Both the position numbers and the translations under genes were made by a program. A model generated the notes under the pieces. That model had not been told where the DNA came from, ran no database searches, and saw only the letters and a program-made list of their open reading frames with translations. From contig CP017039.1 of NCBI GenBank assembly GCA_001717545.1, positions 124,001 to 188,000 of the forward strand: a DNA stretch of 64,000 nt, given 5' to 3'. The DNA is from Anaerolineaceae bacterium oral taxon 439. GTDB lineage: Bacteria; Chloroflexota; Anaerolineae; Anaerolineales; Anaerolineaceae. Shown here one piece after another: positions 1 through 9,301 of this stretch (positions are counted from its first letter, which is position 1; the number at the start of each line of letters is the position of its first letter).

Positions 1-198
<198 letters not shown>

Positions 199-235
199 TT
201 AGGTTATGAACCGTACCGTTGATCCATTCTAAATT

Positions 236-1360
236 TTAATACAGCCTGTCCGAGCCGGGAATCTCCCCCAGCGCGGCGCCGTTATGAAGTACCGGCAGCG
301 TCACAGTCAGCGCGTCGTCTTCAATTTCCAACGCCGGCTGGACCGGGTAAGGCTGATACGCGGACCGGATTCGCGTCATGCCGGTTCCAAATTTTTCAAT
401 AATCCGCAGCCGGTGCAAAACTTCGGCGACAATCACATTTCGCAAAACGGAGCGCTGACCATGCAGACAGGCGTTTTTACTCATCCCCTCCGGCAGCCCG
501 CCGGGAGACGTGACTTCAATCCGATTGGCGTACATCGCGATCCGAACTGCGGACGAAAGGTCATAGCGACGATGCGTTAACGCGTTGGCAACCGTTTCCC
601 GATACGCGTCAAAGGGGATCTGGACCTTTTCAATGCGCCTCCCATCTTCAACCTCCTCGTACGGCGCGTACCATTTCCGGAACATATCTATCGCAGCAGC
701 ATATTGCGTCAGGATCGACCGCGCGGATACGTCCCGCCGCTCCAGGAAAATCGAAATCGACGCGCCGAACCGAACGATATTCGTCGCAGGTTTCAGGTTA
801 TGATTTTCGTCGGCAAAAAGTTCCCCGGCGATAGTGTAGTCGTTTTCATGGAGGAGGCCGAGGGATCGTAAAGAGTCCCTGGTTAATTTCGTCAAGCCGA
901 TTTCGCGCTGCAGTTCGACTTCCAAAACGCGGAAGGATAATTTTTTCTCCGATGAAAGCTGCTGATCATATTCAATCGGAGTCGCGGAAAGAGATAAAGA
1001 CCGTAAACCAGCCGAATCCAAAGGAATCGAGGCCGTATGCCTCCGCTGATACGCTACCCCTTTATATAAATATGGCGCGTCGGAACCTTTTCGTACTTTT
1101 ACGCAAACGATCACCCTGCCGTCTGTTTTCTTCTGCTCAATTGAAAACTGAGGCCATGGAGCGATCGAATCGTTAATTTTCGTTTCTATTTGGAGCGAAA
1201 ACACGTCCGGATTTTCAATCCCGATAAGATCACCGTTATCCCGCACGCCGAACACAATTTCTCCGTCATGAAAATTTGCAAAAGCGCTGACAGATTTCAG
1301 AAAGGTATCCGAGTATTTTTCTTTGAACTCAACGGTCTGGCTTTCCCGATATTCCGGCAC
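236..1360 (-). CDS. AlbA_2 (Schlafen-type) and HATPase domain protein, putative transcriptional regulator
   Basis: The N-terminal half begins PEYRESQTVEFKE and continues through FANFHDGEIVFGVRDNG, the signature of the AlbA_2 (divergent AAA-4/Schlafen) domain. The C-terminal half contains ETVANALTHRRYD and an EVTSPGGLPEGM-like segment typical of the HATPase_c_4 domain found with it. Such proteins are annotated as ATP-binding or RecG-like regulators, and their biochemical role is poorly known. I place the start at GTG 1360 because GGAGG lies seven bases upstream; the longer frame would need an in-frame TTG without a ribosome site. It follows the ECF transporter operon by 43 bases in the same direction, so co-transcription is likely. 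Confidence 0.75.
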   Translation of the reverse strand: MPEYRESQTVEFKEKYSDTFLKSVSAFANFHDGEIVFGVRDNGDLIGIENPDVFSLQIETKINDSIAPWPQFSIEQKKTDGRVIVCVKVRKGSDAPYLYKGVAYQRRHTASIPLDSAGLRSLSLSATPIEYDQQLSSEKKLSFRVLEVELQREIGLTKLTRDSLRSLGLLHENDYTIAGELFADENHNLKPATNIVRFGASISIFLERRDVSARSILTQYAAAIDMFRKWYAPYEEVEDGRRIEKVQIPFDAYRETVANALTHRRYDLSSAVRIAMYANRIEVTSPGGLPEGMSKNACLHGQRSVLRNVIVAEVLHRLRIIEKFGTGMTRIRSAYQPYPVQPALEIEDDALTVTLPVLHNGAALGEIPGSDRLY

Positions 1361-1403
1361 GGTTATTCCTCCGCTCTCCTTATTTACCAAAGGAGTAACA
1401 GGA

Positions 1404-2900
1404 TTATACCTTGCCGAAAGAACCGACCCCGCCCCATGGATCAGCGGAGAAAAAATCGATCAGCCGCTGCACGCCCGCCCCGGAAAGCGCATAGTTCTCT
1501 ACGATCTCGCCATGCTCGATCCGAATCGCATGCGTACAGCAGCTCAGGATAAATTCAGGATCATGCGTCACCACGAACGACGTCACGCCCTTCCGGCGAA
1601 GGGCCGCGATATTTCCCGCCGTTTCGCGCATGTGGATCAGATCCAATCCGCTCGTCGGTTCGTCGAAGACCAGGATATCACGACCGGAAACGAGCGCCGA
1701 CGCGATCGCGACGCGCTGCTTCTGCCCGCCGGAGAGCGACATTGGATGATCCTCACGGAAGGCGGAAAGGTCGAGCGACGCCAACGCCGCGCCCGCCAGT
1801 CCCTCGTCCTCGGGGTTCATCGACAACAGCGCCTCGTCAAGCACGCTTTCAGTAAAGAGCTGATGGTTCACGTCCTGCATCACCAGATAGCAGGATGACA
1901 GCCGCTTTTTCGCCGTCAGCGTCTTTCCACGGTACGTCAGCAGGCCGCGATCCTGCGAAATCAGGCCGCAGAGACTCCGCGCAAACGTCGTCTTCCCAGC
2001 GCCGTTGCTCCCGATAACCGCGATAACGGCGCCGTCCGGAACCTCCGCCACCGGGACGCTCAGGATCGTATCAGACCCCGGGAATCGAACACGGAGGTTC
2101 TCGATCCGGATCGTTCCGTTCCCGGGAAGCGGCTCTGCCGCTTCGGCGTTCAGCCGGTCCAGCGACGGGATCCGCAGCCCGCGTTCCTCAAAAAACCGGG
2201 GCGGCATTGAAAAAAACTTGTCGCCGTCGTATGTCTCCCGGATTTCGCCGTCGCGCATGAAAATCACGCGATCCGCGATCCCGCGCAGGAAATGGAGGCG
2301 ATGTTCCGCGACGAGAATCGTTTTCCCTTCAGCTTTCCAGATTGAAAGAATCCGCCGCAGCGCCTTGATCGTCTGAAAGTCCAAATTCGACGTGGGTTCG
2401 TCCAGGACGAAGACGCTTGGCTGAAGGACGCTGACCGAGCCGCAGGCGATCTTCTGTTTCTCGCCGTCGGAAAGCTCGAAAATACTCCGATCTAAAAGAT
2501 GGTGAATCGATAAATCGGAAACTGCCTTCCGGACCCGCGCGAAAATTTCGTTTTCAGAGATTCCCAGATTTTCACAGCCGAACGCCAGCTCGCTCGTCGT
2601 ATCGACGTTGAAAAATTGGCTGCGCGGGTTTTGAAAAACGGAGCCTACCGTCTGGGCCATGTCATAAAGCTCGGTTTCAGCGACGTTCTTACCAGCCACA
2701 GAAATTGTCCCGCTGAGCTCGCCTTCGTAAAAATGCGGAATGAGCCCGTTGACCATGCGCGTGACCGTCGTCTTTCCGCAGCCAGACTCGCCGCAGAGAA
2801 GAACGACCTCTCCGGAGGCGATCTCCAGATTCAGGTGATTGACGCCGGCGTTTTCACGTCCCCCCGCATAAGTAAAAGATACGTCCGTCAGCCGGATCAT
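1404..2900 (-). CDS. ECF transporter ATPase with two fused ABC domains
   Basis: This 498-residue protein carries two complete ABC ATPase domains in one chain, equivalent to the EcfA1/EcfA2 pair of energy-coupling-factor importers. The first domain has Walker A GESGCGKTT near residue 37, the signature LSDGEKQ and Walker B VFVLDEPTSNLD. The second has GSNGAGKTT near residue 297, LSGGQKQR and ILVFDEPTSGLD. It powers vitamin or metabolite uptake at the cytoplasmic membrane. It overlaps the end of the EcfT gene by four bases, so translation is probably coupled. The substrate is set by the S component and cannot be told from the ATPase. Confidence 0.9.
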   Translation of the reverse strand: MIRLTDVSFTYAGGRENAGVNHLNLEIASGEVVLLCGESGCGKTTVTRMVNGLIPHFYEGELSGTISVAGKNVAETELYDMAQTVGSVFQNPRSQFFNVDTTSELAFGCENLGISENEIFARVRKAVSDLSIHHLLDRSIFELSDGEKQKIACGSVSVLQPSVFVLDEPTSNLDFQTIKALRRILSIWKAEGKTILVAEHRLHFLRGIADRVIFMRDGEIRETYDGDKFFSMPPRFFEERGLRIPSLDRLNAEAAEPLPGNGTIRIENLRVRFPGSDTILSVPVAEVPDGAVIAVIGSNGAGKTTFARSLCGLISQDRGLLTYRGKTLTAKKRLSSCYLVMQDVNHQLFTESVLDEALLSMNPEDEGLAGAALASLDLSAFREDHPMSLSGGQKQRVAIASALVSGRDILVFDEPTSGLDLIHMRETAGNIAALRRKGVTSFVVTHDPEFILSCCTHAIRIEHGEIVENYALSGAGVQRLIDFFSADPWGGVGSFGKV

Positions 2901-3649
2901 ATGACGACGGCTCCCGCACCGCCCAATCTTTCAAAGAGAAATAACAGGATCATCGCGAAACAGACCGCCATTGCGAAAATATCCTGCGCCCGAAGTCCGA
3001 TCCGGCAGACGTTCGTCCGACGGATCGGCGCCCCAAGCCCGCGCGTCAACGCTGCCGCCGACAGCTCGTCGCCAATCTTGACGCAGCAGACCAACAGCGG
3101 CACCAACCGATATTCAATCATTTTTCCCGGTTTTTTTCCGCCGAAACGGATCCCGCGCATGCGCATCGCGTCGCTGATCGCCGCATATTCCTCGGCGACC
3201 GTCGGGAAAAAGCGGAAGACGACCGACAGCGGAATCGACAGGCCCTGCGGCACGCGCATCCGTTCCATCGCACCCATGAACTCGCTGACCGTCGTCGTAT
3301 TAACCATATAACTCGCCATCGCAATTCCAGGCATGAAGCGGACGGAGAAAAAAGACATCGCGACGAGCAGGAAGTTAACGACGCCGGTCGTCAGCGGCAG
3401 CAGGTACGTCTGCATCGCCGTCGCGCCCCAATAGACGCAGAAATAAATCAGCGCCGCTTTCCATTTCCGTTCAATCAGGAATAACGCGAGCGGGACGAAC
3501 GTCAGGATCCAGATCAGCATGGACATCCATCCGACGCCGGTATCCGCCATGATCACCGTGCCGATCGTGATCACCATTAACAGCTTCGTCCGCGGATCAA
3601 AGATCTTCCGCGCGGACAATTCCGCAGATTGAAAAAAACCGGACCTCAT
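2897..3649 (-). CDS. ECF transporter transmembrane component (EcfT/CbiQ family)
   Basis: The protein has 250 residues with about five hydrophobic segments and the CbiQ/EcfT organisation. The cytoplasmic coupling region contains AMRMRGIRFGG and a later AALTRGLGAP, matching the two short Ala-Arg-Gly coupling motifs that contact the ATPases. In an ECF importer it links ATP hydrolysis to toppling of the S component. The start ATG directly follows the stop of the S-component gene, and its stop overlaps the ATPase start, so the three genes form a tight operon. Confidence 0.87.
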   Translation of the reverse strand: MRSGFFQSAELSARKIFDPRTKLLMVITIGTVIMADTGVGWMSMLIWILTFVPLALFLIERKWKAALIYFCVYWGATAMQTYLLPLTTGVVNFLLVAMSFFSVRFMPGIAMASYMVNTTTVSEFMGAMERMRVPQGLSIPLSVVFRFFPTVAEEYAAISDAMRMRGIRFGGKKPGKMIEYRLVPLLVCCVKIGDELSAAALTRGLGAPIRRTNVCRIGLRAQDIFAMAVCFAMILLFLFERLGGAGAVVI

Positions 3650-4240
3650 TTATGCAATCCCAGCGCGGACAAAATGTTTCTTCAGGATTGCTTTCCCGAT
3701 CAGCGCGCCAATAATTCCAGCCGTAAACCCGGCGATCAGCATCGGAATCAAACTCCAATCCGGAACGTAGCGCATCAGCGCATTGGCATACTCTTCGCCG
3801 TAGCCGCCGTTGATCAGCTTCGCAAAATAAGCGTCGCGGGTAACGATGATCGGAATCAGCGCGCCGATCACCCAGAGCGAAAAGACGCCATGGCAGAGGA
3901 CGCTCTTCCCGGCGCTCGCATAGTTGCCGGAACGGAAAATCAGGTCGGCGCAGAAACCGGCGATCAGCCCTGTCGCCGTGACCCAGTAGACGCCCATGCC
4001 CATAATCCCGAGAAGAAAGCCGCATAGCGCTCCCATGATCGTAATCATCCCGAATTTCTTCGTTTTCGTCAGGAAAAGCATGAACGGAATCCCGCAGATC
4101 AGCGGAACAATGACCGTCAGAAACGGAATAAAAATCGGAATAAACCCTAACATGCCGACAGCCATGCTGACAATAAAAATAATCGCGGTAAATAAACCTG
4201 TGGTAATTAAGTCTTTCGCAGTAATACGCTCGTTCTTCAT
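3650..4240 (-). CDS. MptD-like (Trep_Strep family) ECF transporter S component
   Basis: This 196-residue integral membrane protein starts MKNERITAKDLITTGLFTA, typical of small substrate-binding S components of the Trep_Strep/MptD family. About six hydrophobic stretches follow. I chose ATG 4240 because GGGAGC sits five bases upstream; the longer frame to 4282 has no ribosome site. It is the first gene of an S-T-A operon. Family members are of uncertain specificity, so the substrate is unknown. A decayed copy of this gene lies just upstream. Confidence 0.82.
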   Translation of the reverse strand: MKNERITAKDLITTGLFTAIIFIVSMAVGMLGFIPIFIPFLTVIVPLICGIPFMLFLTKTKKFGMITIMGALCGFLLGIMGMGVYWVTATGLIAGFCADLIFRSGNYASAGKSVLCHGVFSLWVIGALIPIIVTRDAYFAKLINGGYGEEYANALMRYVPDWSLIPMLIAGFTAGIIGALIGKAILKKHFVRAGIA

Positions 4241-4268
4241 CACAAGCTCCCGTTTAGATGTATTTAGA

Positions 4269-4314
4269 AAACGCGATTCCATCTCGCCAAAAGCCCTGAA
4301 ATGAAATCGCGTTT
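4269..4314 (-). terminator. Hairpin between the decayed and intact S-component genes
   Basis: AAACGCGATT at 4269-4278 pairs with AATCGCGTTT at 4305-4314. On the minus strand the second arm runs into TTTTCTAAATA. It could be a weak terminator of the decayed upstream gene or a leader attenuator for the ECF operon. Confidence 0.45.
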
Positions 4315-4379
4315 ATTTTAGCGCACGAAGTTAGTCCTGTCTACCCCGAACTTCACAGATGCCGCCAACCGTTCCACCC

Positions 4380-4740
4380 GTCTCAGGCAATCCCCGGCCA
4401 AACGAAATGTTTCCTGAGGAGCGTTTTCCCAATCCAGCCGCCAGGCAGTCCAAACACGAAACAGGCGGCGAGCAACGGCCCCATGTCCCAGTCCGGAACG
4501 CAGCGCATCAGCCTTCCGGCATACGCTGCGCCATACCCGCGCCCGATCAGGCCGGCGCTCTACGCCGCGCATCCGATAACGATCAGAATATAGGACCCGA
4601 TGGGCCGCATGCAGAAAACGCCATGACTTAAAACGCTTTTTCGAACGCTCGCAAAATTTCCGGAACGGCAGACGAGATCAGCGGCCAGTACAGAAATCGA
4701 GCCGGTCACCATGACCGGGATCCCCAGTCCGCGGGCCTAT
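4380..4740 (-). pseudogene. Decayed second ECF S-component gene
   Basis: The stretch aligns by eye, in the same orientation, with the intact S gene about 733 bases downstream. Shared blocks include AAATGTTTC at 4405, CAGTCCGGAACG at 4491, GCGCATCAGC at 4503, an AAAACGCCATG block near 4615 and TTTCCGGAACGG near 4658. No frame stays open across it, and the N-terminal third is missing. It is best read as a tandem duplicate in decay. Its remnant occupies most of the gap between the ECF operon and glgX. Confidence 0.72.
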
Positions 4741-4890
4741 AAGCTAACCCAGCTTTACTATGCCGACAGCCTGTCTATAACCGTTAAACAGGAAAAGTCC
4801 GCCGAAAAAGGACAATTCACACTATAATAGAAAGTTGCTGATCCTGTCAAAACACGACACGGAAAAGATATCTCGCAGACGGTTGAGCCG

Positions 4891-7053
4891 ATGGATTCAC
4901 AGACAATACACTTCTTACACCACGAAAAAAGCGAATCGCTTCATAACGGAAATGGGTATTCAAACGGCAACGGGAACGGCGACACAAGTCTCATTGAATA
5001 TGTCAACGGCTTTTCGATTCGTCCTGGCTTCTTTCAGCAGAACGGCGCGTACGTCGTCTCGAACGGCGTCGGCTTCACGGTGACGTCGATTGGAGCGGAA
5101 CTGGTCGAGTTGGCGCTGTTCCGACGTTACGCGAAGGAGCCGTTCGCGGTTCTCCCTTTCCCGCCCAGCTGCCAGATTGGCAACGTTTATTCGATGATCG
5201 TTTTCGATATCGATTATATCGACCTGGAATACTGCTATCGGGTTCATGGCCCATATGAGCCGGAAAGGGGGCTGGTCTTTGACGGTTCCCGCTACTGCCT
5301 CGATCCCTATGGGCTTGCTGTCACGGGGCAGAGCGATTGGTGCGTGCGGCGCGAGCGGAACGATTATCGCTCCAGGGTTGTTTGGACAAATTTTGATTGG
5401 CAGGATACGCGACTGCCCGAATCACGGATGGAGGATCTGGTCATCTATGAGCTGCATGTTCGCGGCTTTACCCGGCATGATTCCTCCGGCGTTCAGCGTC
5501 CCGGTACGTTCGCCGGGTTGATCGAGAAAATCCCGTACCTGATTGACCTGGGCGTCAACTGCGTCGAGCTCATGCCCGTGTTTGAATTCAACGAAATGTT
5601 TGACGAACGCTATTACGAGGGGAACCGCCTGATCGATTACTGGGGCTATAACCCGATCAGCTTTTTCGCGCCCAATACATCATATTCTTCTAACAAAGAA
5701 CATCATCAGGAAGGGACCGAGCTGAAAAAGCTGATCCGCGAATTGCATCGCAACGGGATCGAGGTTTTTCTGGACGTTGTCTTTAATCATACGGCTGAGG
5801 GAAACGAGAACGGACCGTTCCTGAACCTGAAAGGCTTTGACAACAACGTTTATTACATGCTGACCGGAGACGGCCATTATCAGAATTTCAGCGGCTGCGG
5901 GAATACGCTGAACGCAAATCATCCCATCGTTCAGCAGCTGATTCGCGACAGCCTGCGTTACTGGGTTACGGAATATCGTGTCGACGGCTTCCGGTTTGAC
6001 CTGGCTTCGATCCTGGGGCGATCGGAGGATGGGTCGCCGTTAAATAACCCGCCGCTGCTGAAAAATATCGCTTATGACCCGATTTTATCGCATGCCAAGC
6101 TGATCGCCGAAGCCTGGGACGCGGGGGGATTATATCAGGTTGGCTCGTTTCCATCCTGGAAACGCTGGTCGGAATGGAACGGGCGCTACCGCGACGATCT
6201 GCGCCGGTTTTTAAAAGGCGACGCGGGCGCGGCGAAAGCGGCAGCGCTGCGAATCGCGGGATCGCATGATCTTTATCATCCCGACGCGCGCGGAAACGAC
6301 GCTTCGATCAACTTTATCACCTGCCATGATGGGTTCACGCTCCGCGATCTGTATACGTATAACGAGAAACATAACCTCGCGAACGGCTGGAACAACGCCG
6401 ACGGGGAAAACTTCAACTTAAGCTGGAACTGCGGCACGGAGGGAGAAAGCGACGACCCCGAGATCCTGCGGCTGCGGCTCCGACTGGCTAAGAATGCGCT
6501 CTGCGTTCTTCTGGCGTCGCATGGGACGCCGATGCTGCGCGCCGGCGACGAAATGGGAAAGACGCAGCGTGGAAACAACAATGCGTACTGTCAGGATAAC
6601 GAGATTTCCTGGATCGACTGGAACGATTTAGAACGAAACGCCGACCTGTTCGCGTTTACGCGCTGGATGATTCGGTATCGCCTGACGCATCCGTCGCTCC
6701 GGAGCGGAAAAAAACCGGCGAACTGCGGTTTACGGGAGGTACGATTCTTTGGCCCTGACGCGGAAACGTTAACCGACGATCATGAAAACCGCTTTATCGG
6801 CCTGTTTTTCGCCGCGCGGAACGCGGCGGATACGGACGATGAGTTTCATTATTTAGCCGTCAACGCTTCCTGGGAAGGAGCCGACGTGAGACTGCCAAAG
6901 CTTCCGTCGGGACACGCATACCAGATTATCGTTAATACCGGCGACGAAACCGGGAACGATCATGGAGATTCGGTTTCGCAGCAGCCGCTTACAGCGAACG
7001 TACTGACGATCGGCGCACGTTCGGTTATCCTCTGCCGCGCGGATCGGATATGA
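4891..7053 (+). CDS. glgX: Glycogen debranching enzyme, isoamylase type (GlgX-like)
   Basis: This 720-residue GH13 enzyme hydrolyses alpha-1,6 branches of glycogen or limit dextrins in the cytoplasm. An N-terminal CBM48-like domain is followed by the catalytic barrel. The conserved regions are DVVFNHT near residue 295, GFRFDLAS near 367 with the nucleophile Asp, LIAEAWD near 405 with the acid Glu, and FITCHDGFTL near 475. The first 30 residues are Asn/Gly-rich and atypical, so the true start may lie slightly downstream. A TATAAT box lies at 4823-4828 without a good -35. No other glycogen genes are in the window. Confidence 0.92.
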   Translation: MDSQTIHFLHHEKSESLHNGNGYSNGNGNGDTSLIEYVNGFSIRPGFFQQNGAYVVSNGVGFTVTSIGAELVELALFRRYAKEPFAVLPFPPSCQIGNVYSMIVFDIDYIDLEYCYRVHGPYEPERGLVFDGSRYCLDPYGLAVTGQSDWCVRRERNDYRSRVVWTNFDWQDTRLPESRMEDLVIYELHVRGFTRHDSSGVQRPGTFAGLIEKIPYLIDLGVNCVELMPVFEFNEMFDERYYEGNRLIDYWGYNPISFFAPNTSYSSNKEHHQEGTELKKLIRELHRNGIEVFLDVVFNHTAEGNENGPFLNLKGFDNNVYYMLTGDGHYQNFSGCGNTLNANHPIVQQLIRDSLRYWVTEYRVDGFRFDLASILGRSEDGSPLNNPPLLKNIAYDPILSHAKLIAEAWDAGGLYQVGSFPSWKRWSEWNGRYRDDLRRFLKGDAGAAKAAALRIAGSHDLYHPDARGNDASINFITCHDGFTLRDLYTYNEKHNLANGWNNADGENFNLSWNCGTEGESDDPEILRLRLRLAKNALCVLLASHGTPMLRAGDEMGKTQRGNNNAYCQDNEISWIDWNDLERNADLFAFTRWMIRYRLTHPSLRSGKKPANCGLREVRFFGPDAETLTDDHENRFIGLFFAARNAADTDDEFHYLAVNASWEGADVRLPKLPSGHAYQIIVNTGDETGNDHGDSVSQQPLTANVLTIGARSVILCRADRI

Positions 7054-7111
7054 AACCGGAGCAGAATGGCCTCGCGTTTGCGGGGTATGGTATAATCTGA
7101 AACGTTGTTTC

Positions 7112-7200
7112 GGGGAGGTGCCGGAGTGGCTGAACGGGGCCGCCTGCTAAGTGGTTATCGGGGTAAAACCCGATCGGGGGTTCGAATCCCCCCTTCCCCG
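7112..7200 (+). tRNA. tRNA-Ser (anticodon GCU)
   Basis: The 89-base sequence folds as a class II tRNA. The acceptor GGGGAGG pairs with CUUCCCC, the anticodon arm contains CUGCUAA with anticodon GCU, there is a long variable arm (ATCGGGGTAAAACCCGAT), and the T arm is CGGGGGTTCGAATCCCCC. The discriminator base is G and no CCA is encoded. An extended -10 promoter (TATGGTATAAT, 7086-7096) stands about 15 bases upstream. It is the last recognisable host gene before the prophage. Confidence 0.96.
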
Positions 7201-7222
7201 CTAACATCAACAAAATCCGAAA

Positions 7223-7254
7223 TCCGCAGCGCAAAAATCTTTTTCCGCTGCGGA
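7223..7254. terminator. Perfect 9-bp stem hairpin after tRNA-Ser
   Basis: TCCGCAGCG at 7223-7231 pairs with CGCTGCGGA at 7246-7254. It may terminate the tRNA transcript or the end of the late phage operon. No strong U-tract follows on either strand. Confidence 0.5.
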
Positions 7255-7293
7255 ATCATCGGACTGATCCTCGACCGCACTTAGCAACAAAAA

Positions 7294-7944
7294 TTAATCC
7301 GGCGCGAACGGCGCAGCCGGCGGCGTAAAATTCGCCGCATAGCGCGCCACATTCGATACGCGGAGCTCGTCGATATAAAACCTTCTGTCATCCTTAACAA
7401 AGAATTTTTTATTCGTAAAATTGTAGTCATATTGTTTCGTCACCAGCTTAACCCCGTTTACGAACCCTGAAACGGCTCGGGATCCGTTCACGGCTCCATT
7501 CCCAACAACCGCGATATGAGAATAAATCATTGTGGGTAGATTTGGCGATATTCCCGCATACGCATTAACAATATTCCGCAGTAATGTGATACTCGACGTA
7601 TTTACGTGAATAATCTGTTCCTCGCCGGAAGTTGAAGGCTCCCCAAATCCGGCGTAAGTAGTCCCGCCGGAAAAAGGTCTGATCCAGAATTCAATCGTAA
7701 AAGGCGATGTTCCTGTCGGAACCAGGTTATCGAAAGTCCCGAGCAAAGCAGAGCACCCTGAACCGAATTTTCCGGCTGGTTCAGAATCGGGACTCTGCAA
7801 ATATGCATTCGCCGCCCCGCCCGAATTCATATAAACCGCGGTCTCGGCAAGATTTGCAGCGTTATCAAAATGCGCGAGTAATTTTGTCTTCGTCCCCCGA
7901 TACGTCATCGGTACCTTCCCCTGCGCCATATTAAAAATCGCCAT
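7294..7944 (-). CDS. Phage tail-tip/fibre protein with LamG-like (concanavalin A-like) domain
   Basis: This 216-residue protein is the last gene of the late operon. It contains a jelly-roll pattern seen in LamG/laminin-G-like folds: LLAHFDN near the start, FTIEFWIRPFSGG, HIAVVGNG, FVNGVKL and a final FYIDELRVSNVARYAANFTPP. Such domains bind glycans, which suits a receptor-binding or host-surface adhesin at the tail tip. The start ATG 7944 has AGGGGG seven bases upstream and sits two bases after the stop of the preceding fibre gene. Confidence 0.7.
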   Translation of the reverse strand: MAIFNMAQGKVPMTYRGTKTKLLAHFDNAANLAETAVYMNSGGAANAYLQSPDSEPAGKFGSGCSALLGTFDNLVPTGTSPFTIEFWIRPFSGGTTYAGFGEPSTSGEEQIIHVNTSSITLLRNIVNAYAGISPNLPTMIYSHIAVVGNGAVNGSRAVSGFVNGVKLVTKQYDYNFTNKKFFVKDDRRFYIDELRVSNVARYAANFTPPAAPFAPD

Positions 7945-7946
7945 CT

Positions 7947-9281
7947 TTATCCCCCTAAAATACTCACCCTGATCGCCACCGACGGAATCGCCTCGCACTG
8001 AAACGTCAGCGTATTACCCGATCTCGCCACGCAGCGCACCCCGCAGTTGCACCACTCCTCATAACTATTCGCCGTACCGATATCCGGTCCCGTCAGCAGG
8101 TTCGCGCTGTTCGCCGACCCCGGAACGTTCACCGTCTGTTGCCGCGTCGTCGCGTTCCAGCTCGCCCCCGGTTGCAGCGTCGCGCCATAATTCGTAAACC
8201 CGCCGTTTTGAACCAACTGGCCATTGTTCATAAAAATTCGGCCAATAACAAACAGGTCGTTCACAATGGTGATTATTCCTCTGGTAAATTCGCCAATTCT
8301 TGACGTGAAATCCGCCGTCGTATCATTATTGAAGTGGAAATCAATAATTCCGCCGCCTCCTGTCCAGCCTCCCATCTCAATAGCATTTGGCCGCTCGACC
8401 ATCGCCCCAATATCCGCGGGCGTCAGCGCGTCGCTCCCGCCAATTTTATGCGTATTCTTGTGCCCCGTCGGCGTCATCGCCGTCGGAAAGTCGGTAATCT
8501 CTGCCTTCGGATGCGTATGCGCCGCCGGCGGCATTGTAGCTGGGAAATCGCTGATCTGCGCCTTCGTCAGCGTCAGCGCGTCGCTTCCGGTTGCCCCGTG
8601 ACTGGCCGCGTGCCCCGTCGGTATCATCGCCGCCGGAAAATCGCTGATCTGGCTTTTCTCAATCGTAATCGGATCGCTTCCGTCCTTCGCGTGCGTAGAA
8701 CCATGCGGAGACGGATTAAATTCAGACGGCATACCGTCGATCTGGCTGACGTCGATCCGGATCGGATCGGAACCGGCCGGGCCGTGCGTTTCCCCATGCC
8801 CCGTCGGCGTCATCGCCGTCGGAAAGTCGCTGATCTGCTGTGTCGTGATCGTAACCGGATCGCTTCCGTCCGCCTGATGCGCCGCCCCGTGCGGCGTTGC
8901 GTCCAGCTTATCGCGCGACAGCCGCTCGATATTCGCCTTAAACGTATCGTGATCGTAAACCGTATACGCGCGGTAAACCTGCGTCCCCGCCTCCCGGAAA
9001 TTCGCCGTCGTCCCGCCGAACCCCCGCTCGCAGCTCGTCAGCCGCGATCCCTCGATCCCGTTATAGCGGATCACCTCGGCCGAATCGCCGCTCCCGATTG
9101 TCGCCAGATTCGGCGCCTCCGGGAACACGTTAATATTCTCGACCGGAATCGCCGCCGCCTCGGCGGTAATCGATTCCGCTAAAACCGTCTGCGGACTGTT
9201 GCTGATCCCCTTGTACATCGTCTCCATCCCCCTGCCCTGAGGCGAAGGAGCCCCGCTTGCGCCTGCCCGTCCCCGTGCCAT
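7947..9281 (-). CDS. Tail fibre protein with repeated His/GSD/ISDFP segments
   Basis: This 444-residue protein has a globular N-terminal part with KGISNSPQTVLAE and SCERGFGGTTA, as in phage tail-fibre heads. About six repeats of roughly 30 residues follow. Each carries the pattern TPTGHxxTHxxxGSDPIxI followed by QISDFP. Such repeats form the elongated shaft of fibres. The C-terminal third, with GGWTGGGGIIDFHFNN, may be the receptor-binding tip. I prefer the ATG at 9281 (MARGRAGAS); the upstream ATG at 9305 overlaps the previous gene. One repeat is shortened to HTHPKAEITDFP. Confidence 0.78.
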   Translation of the reverse strand: MARGRAGASGAPSPQGRGMETMYKGISNSPQTVLAESITAEAAAIPVENINVFPEAPNLATIGSGDSAEVIRYNGIEGSRLTSCERGFGGTTANFREAGTQVYRAYTVYDHDTFKANIERLSRDKLDATPHGAAHQADGSDPVTITTQQISDFPTAMTPTGHGETHGPAGSDPIRIDVSQIDGMPSEFNPSPHGSTHAKDGSDPITIEKSQISDFPAAMIPTGHAASHGATGSDALTLTKAQISDFPATMPPAAHTHPKAEITDFPTAMTPTGHKNTHKIGGSDALTPADIGAMVERPNAIEMGGWTGGGGIIDFHFNNDTTADFTSRIGEFTRGIITIVNDLFVIGRIFMNNGQLVQNGGFTNYGATLQPGASWNATTRQQTVNVPGSANSANLLTGPDIGTANSYEEWCNCGVRCVARSGNTLTFQCEAIPSVAIRVSILGG

Positions 9282-9301
9282 GTTGAAACCTCCGTCATAT
9301 G

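Noticed and set aside
1323-1898. Rightward 191-codon frame over the ECF ATPase
   Set aside because: Antisense of a clear double ABC ATPase; no ribosome site.
7112-7200. tRNA-Ser as the phage attachment site
   Set aside because: No second copy of the tRNA 3' end near the recombinase, and serine recombinases do not usually use tRNA genes.
8334-9182. Rightward 282-codon frame over the tail fibre gene, and the regular repeats read as CRISPR-like
   Set aside because: The periodicity comes from protein repeats in the fibre gene; units are about 90 bases, coding and divergent, with no spacers.
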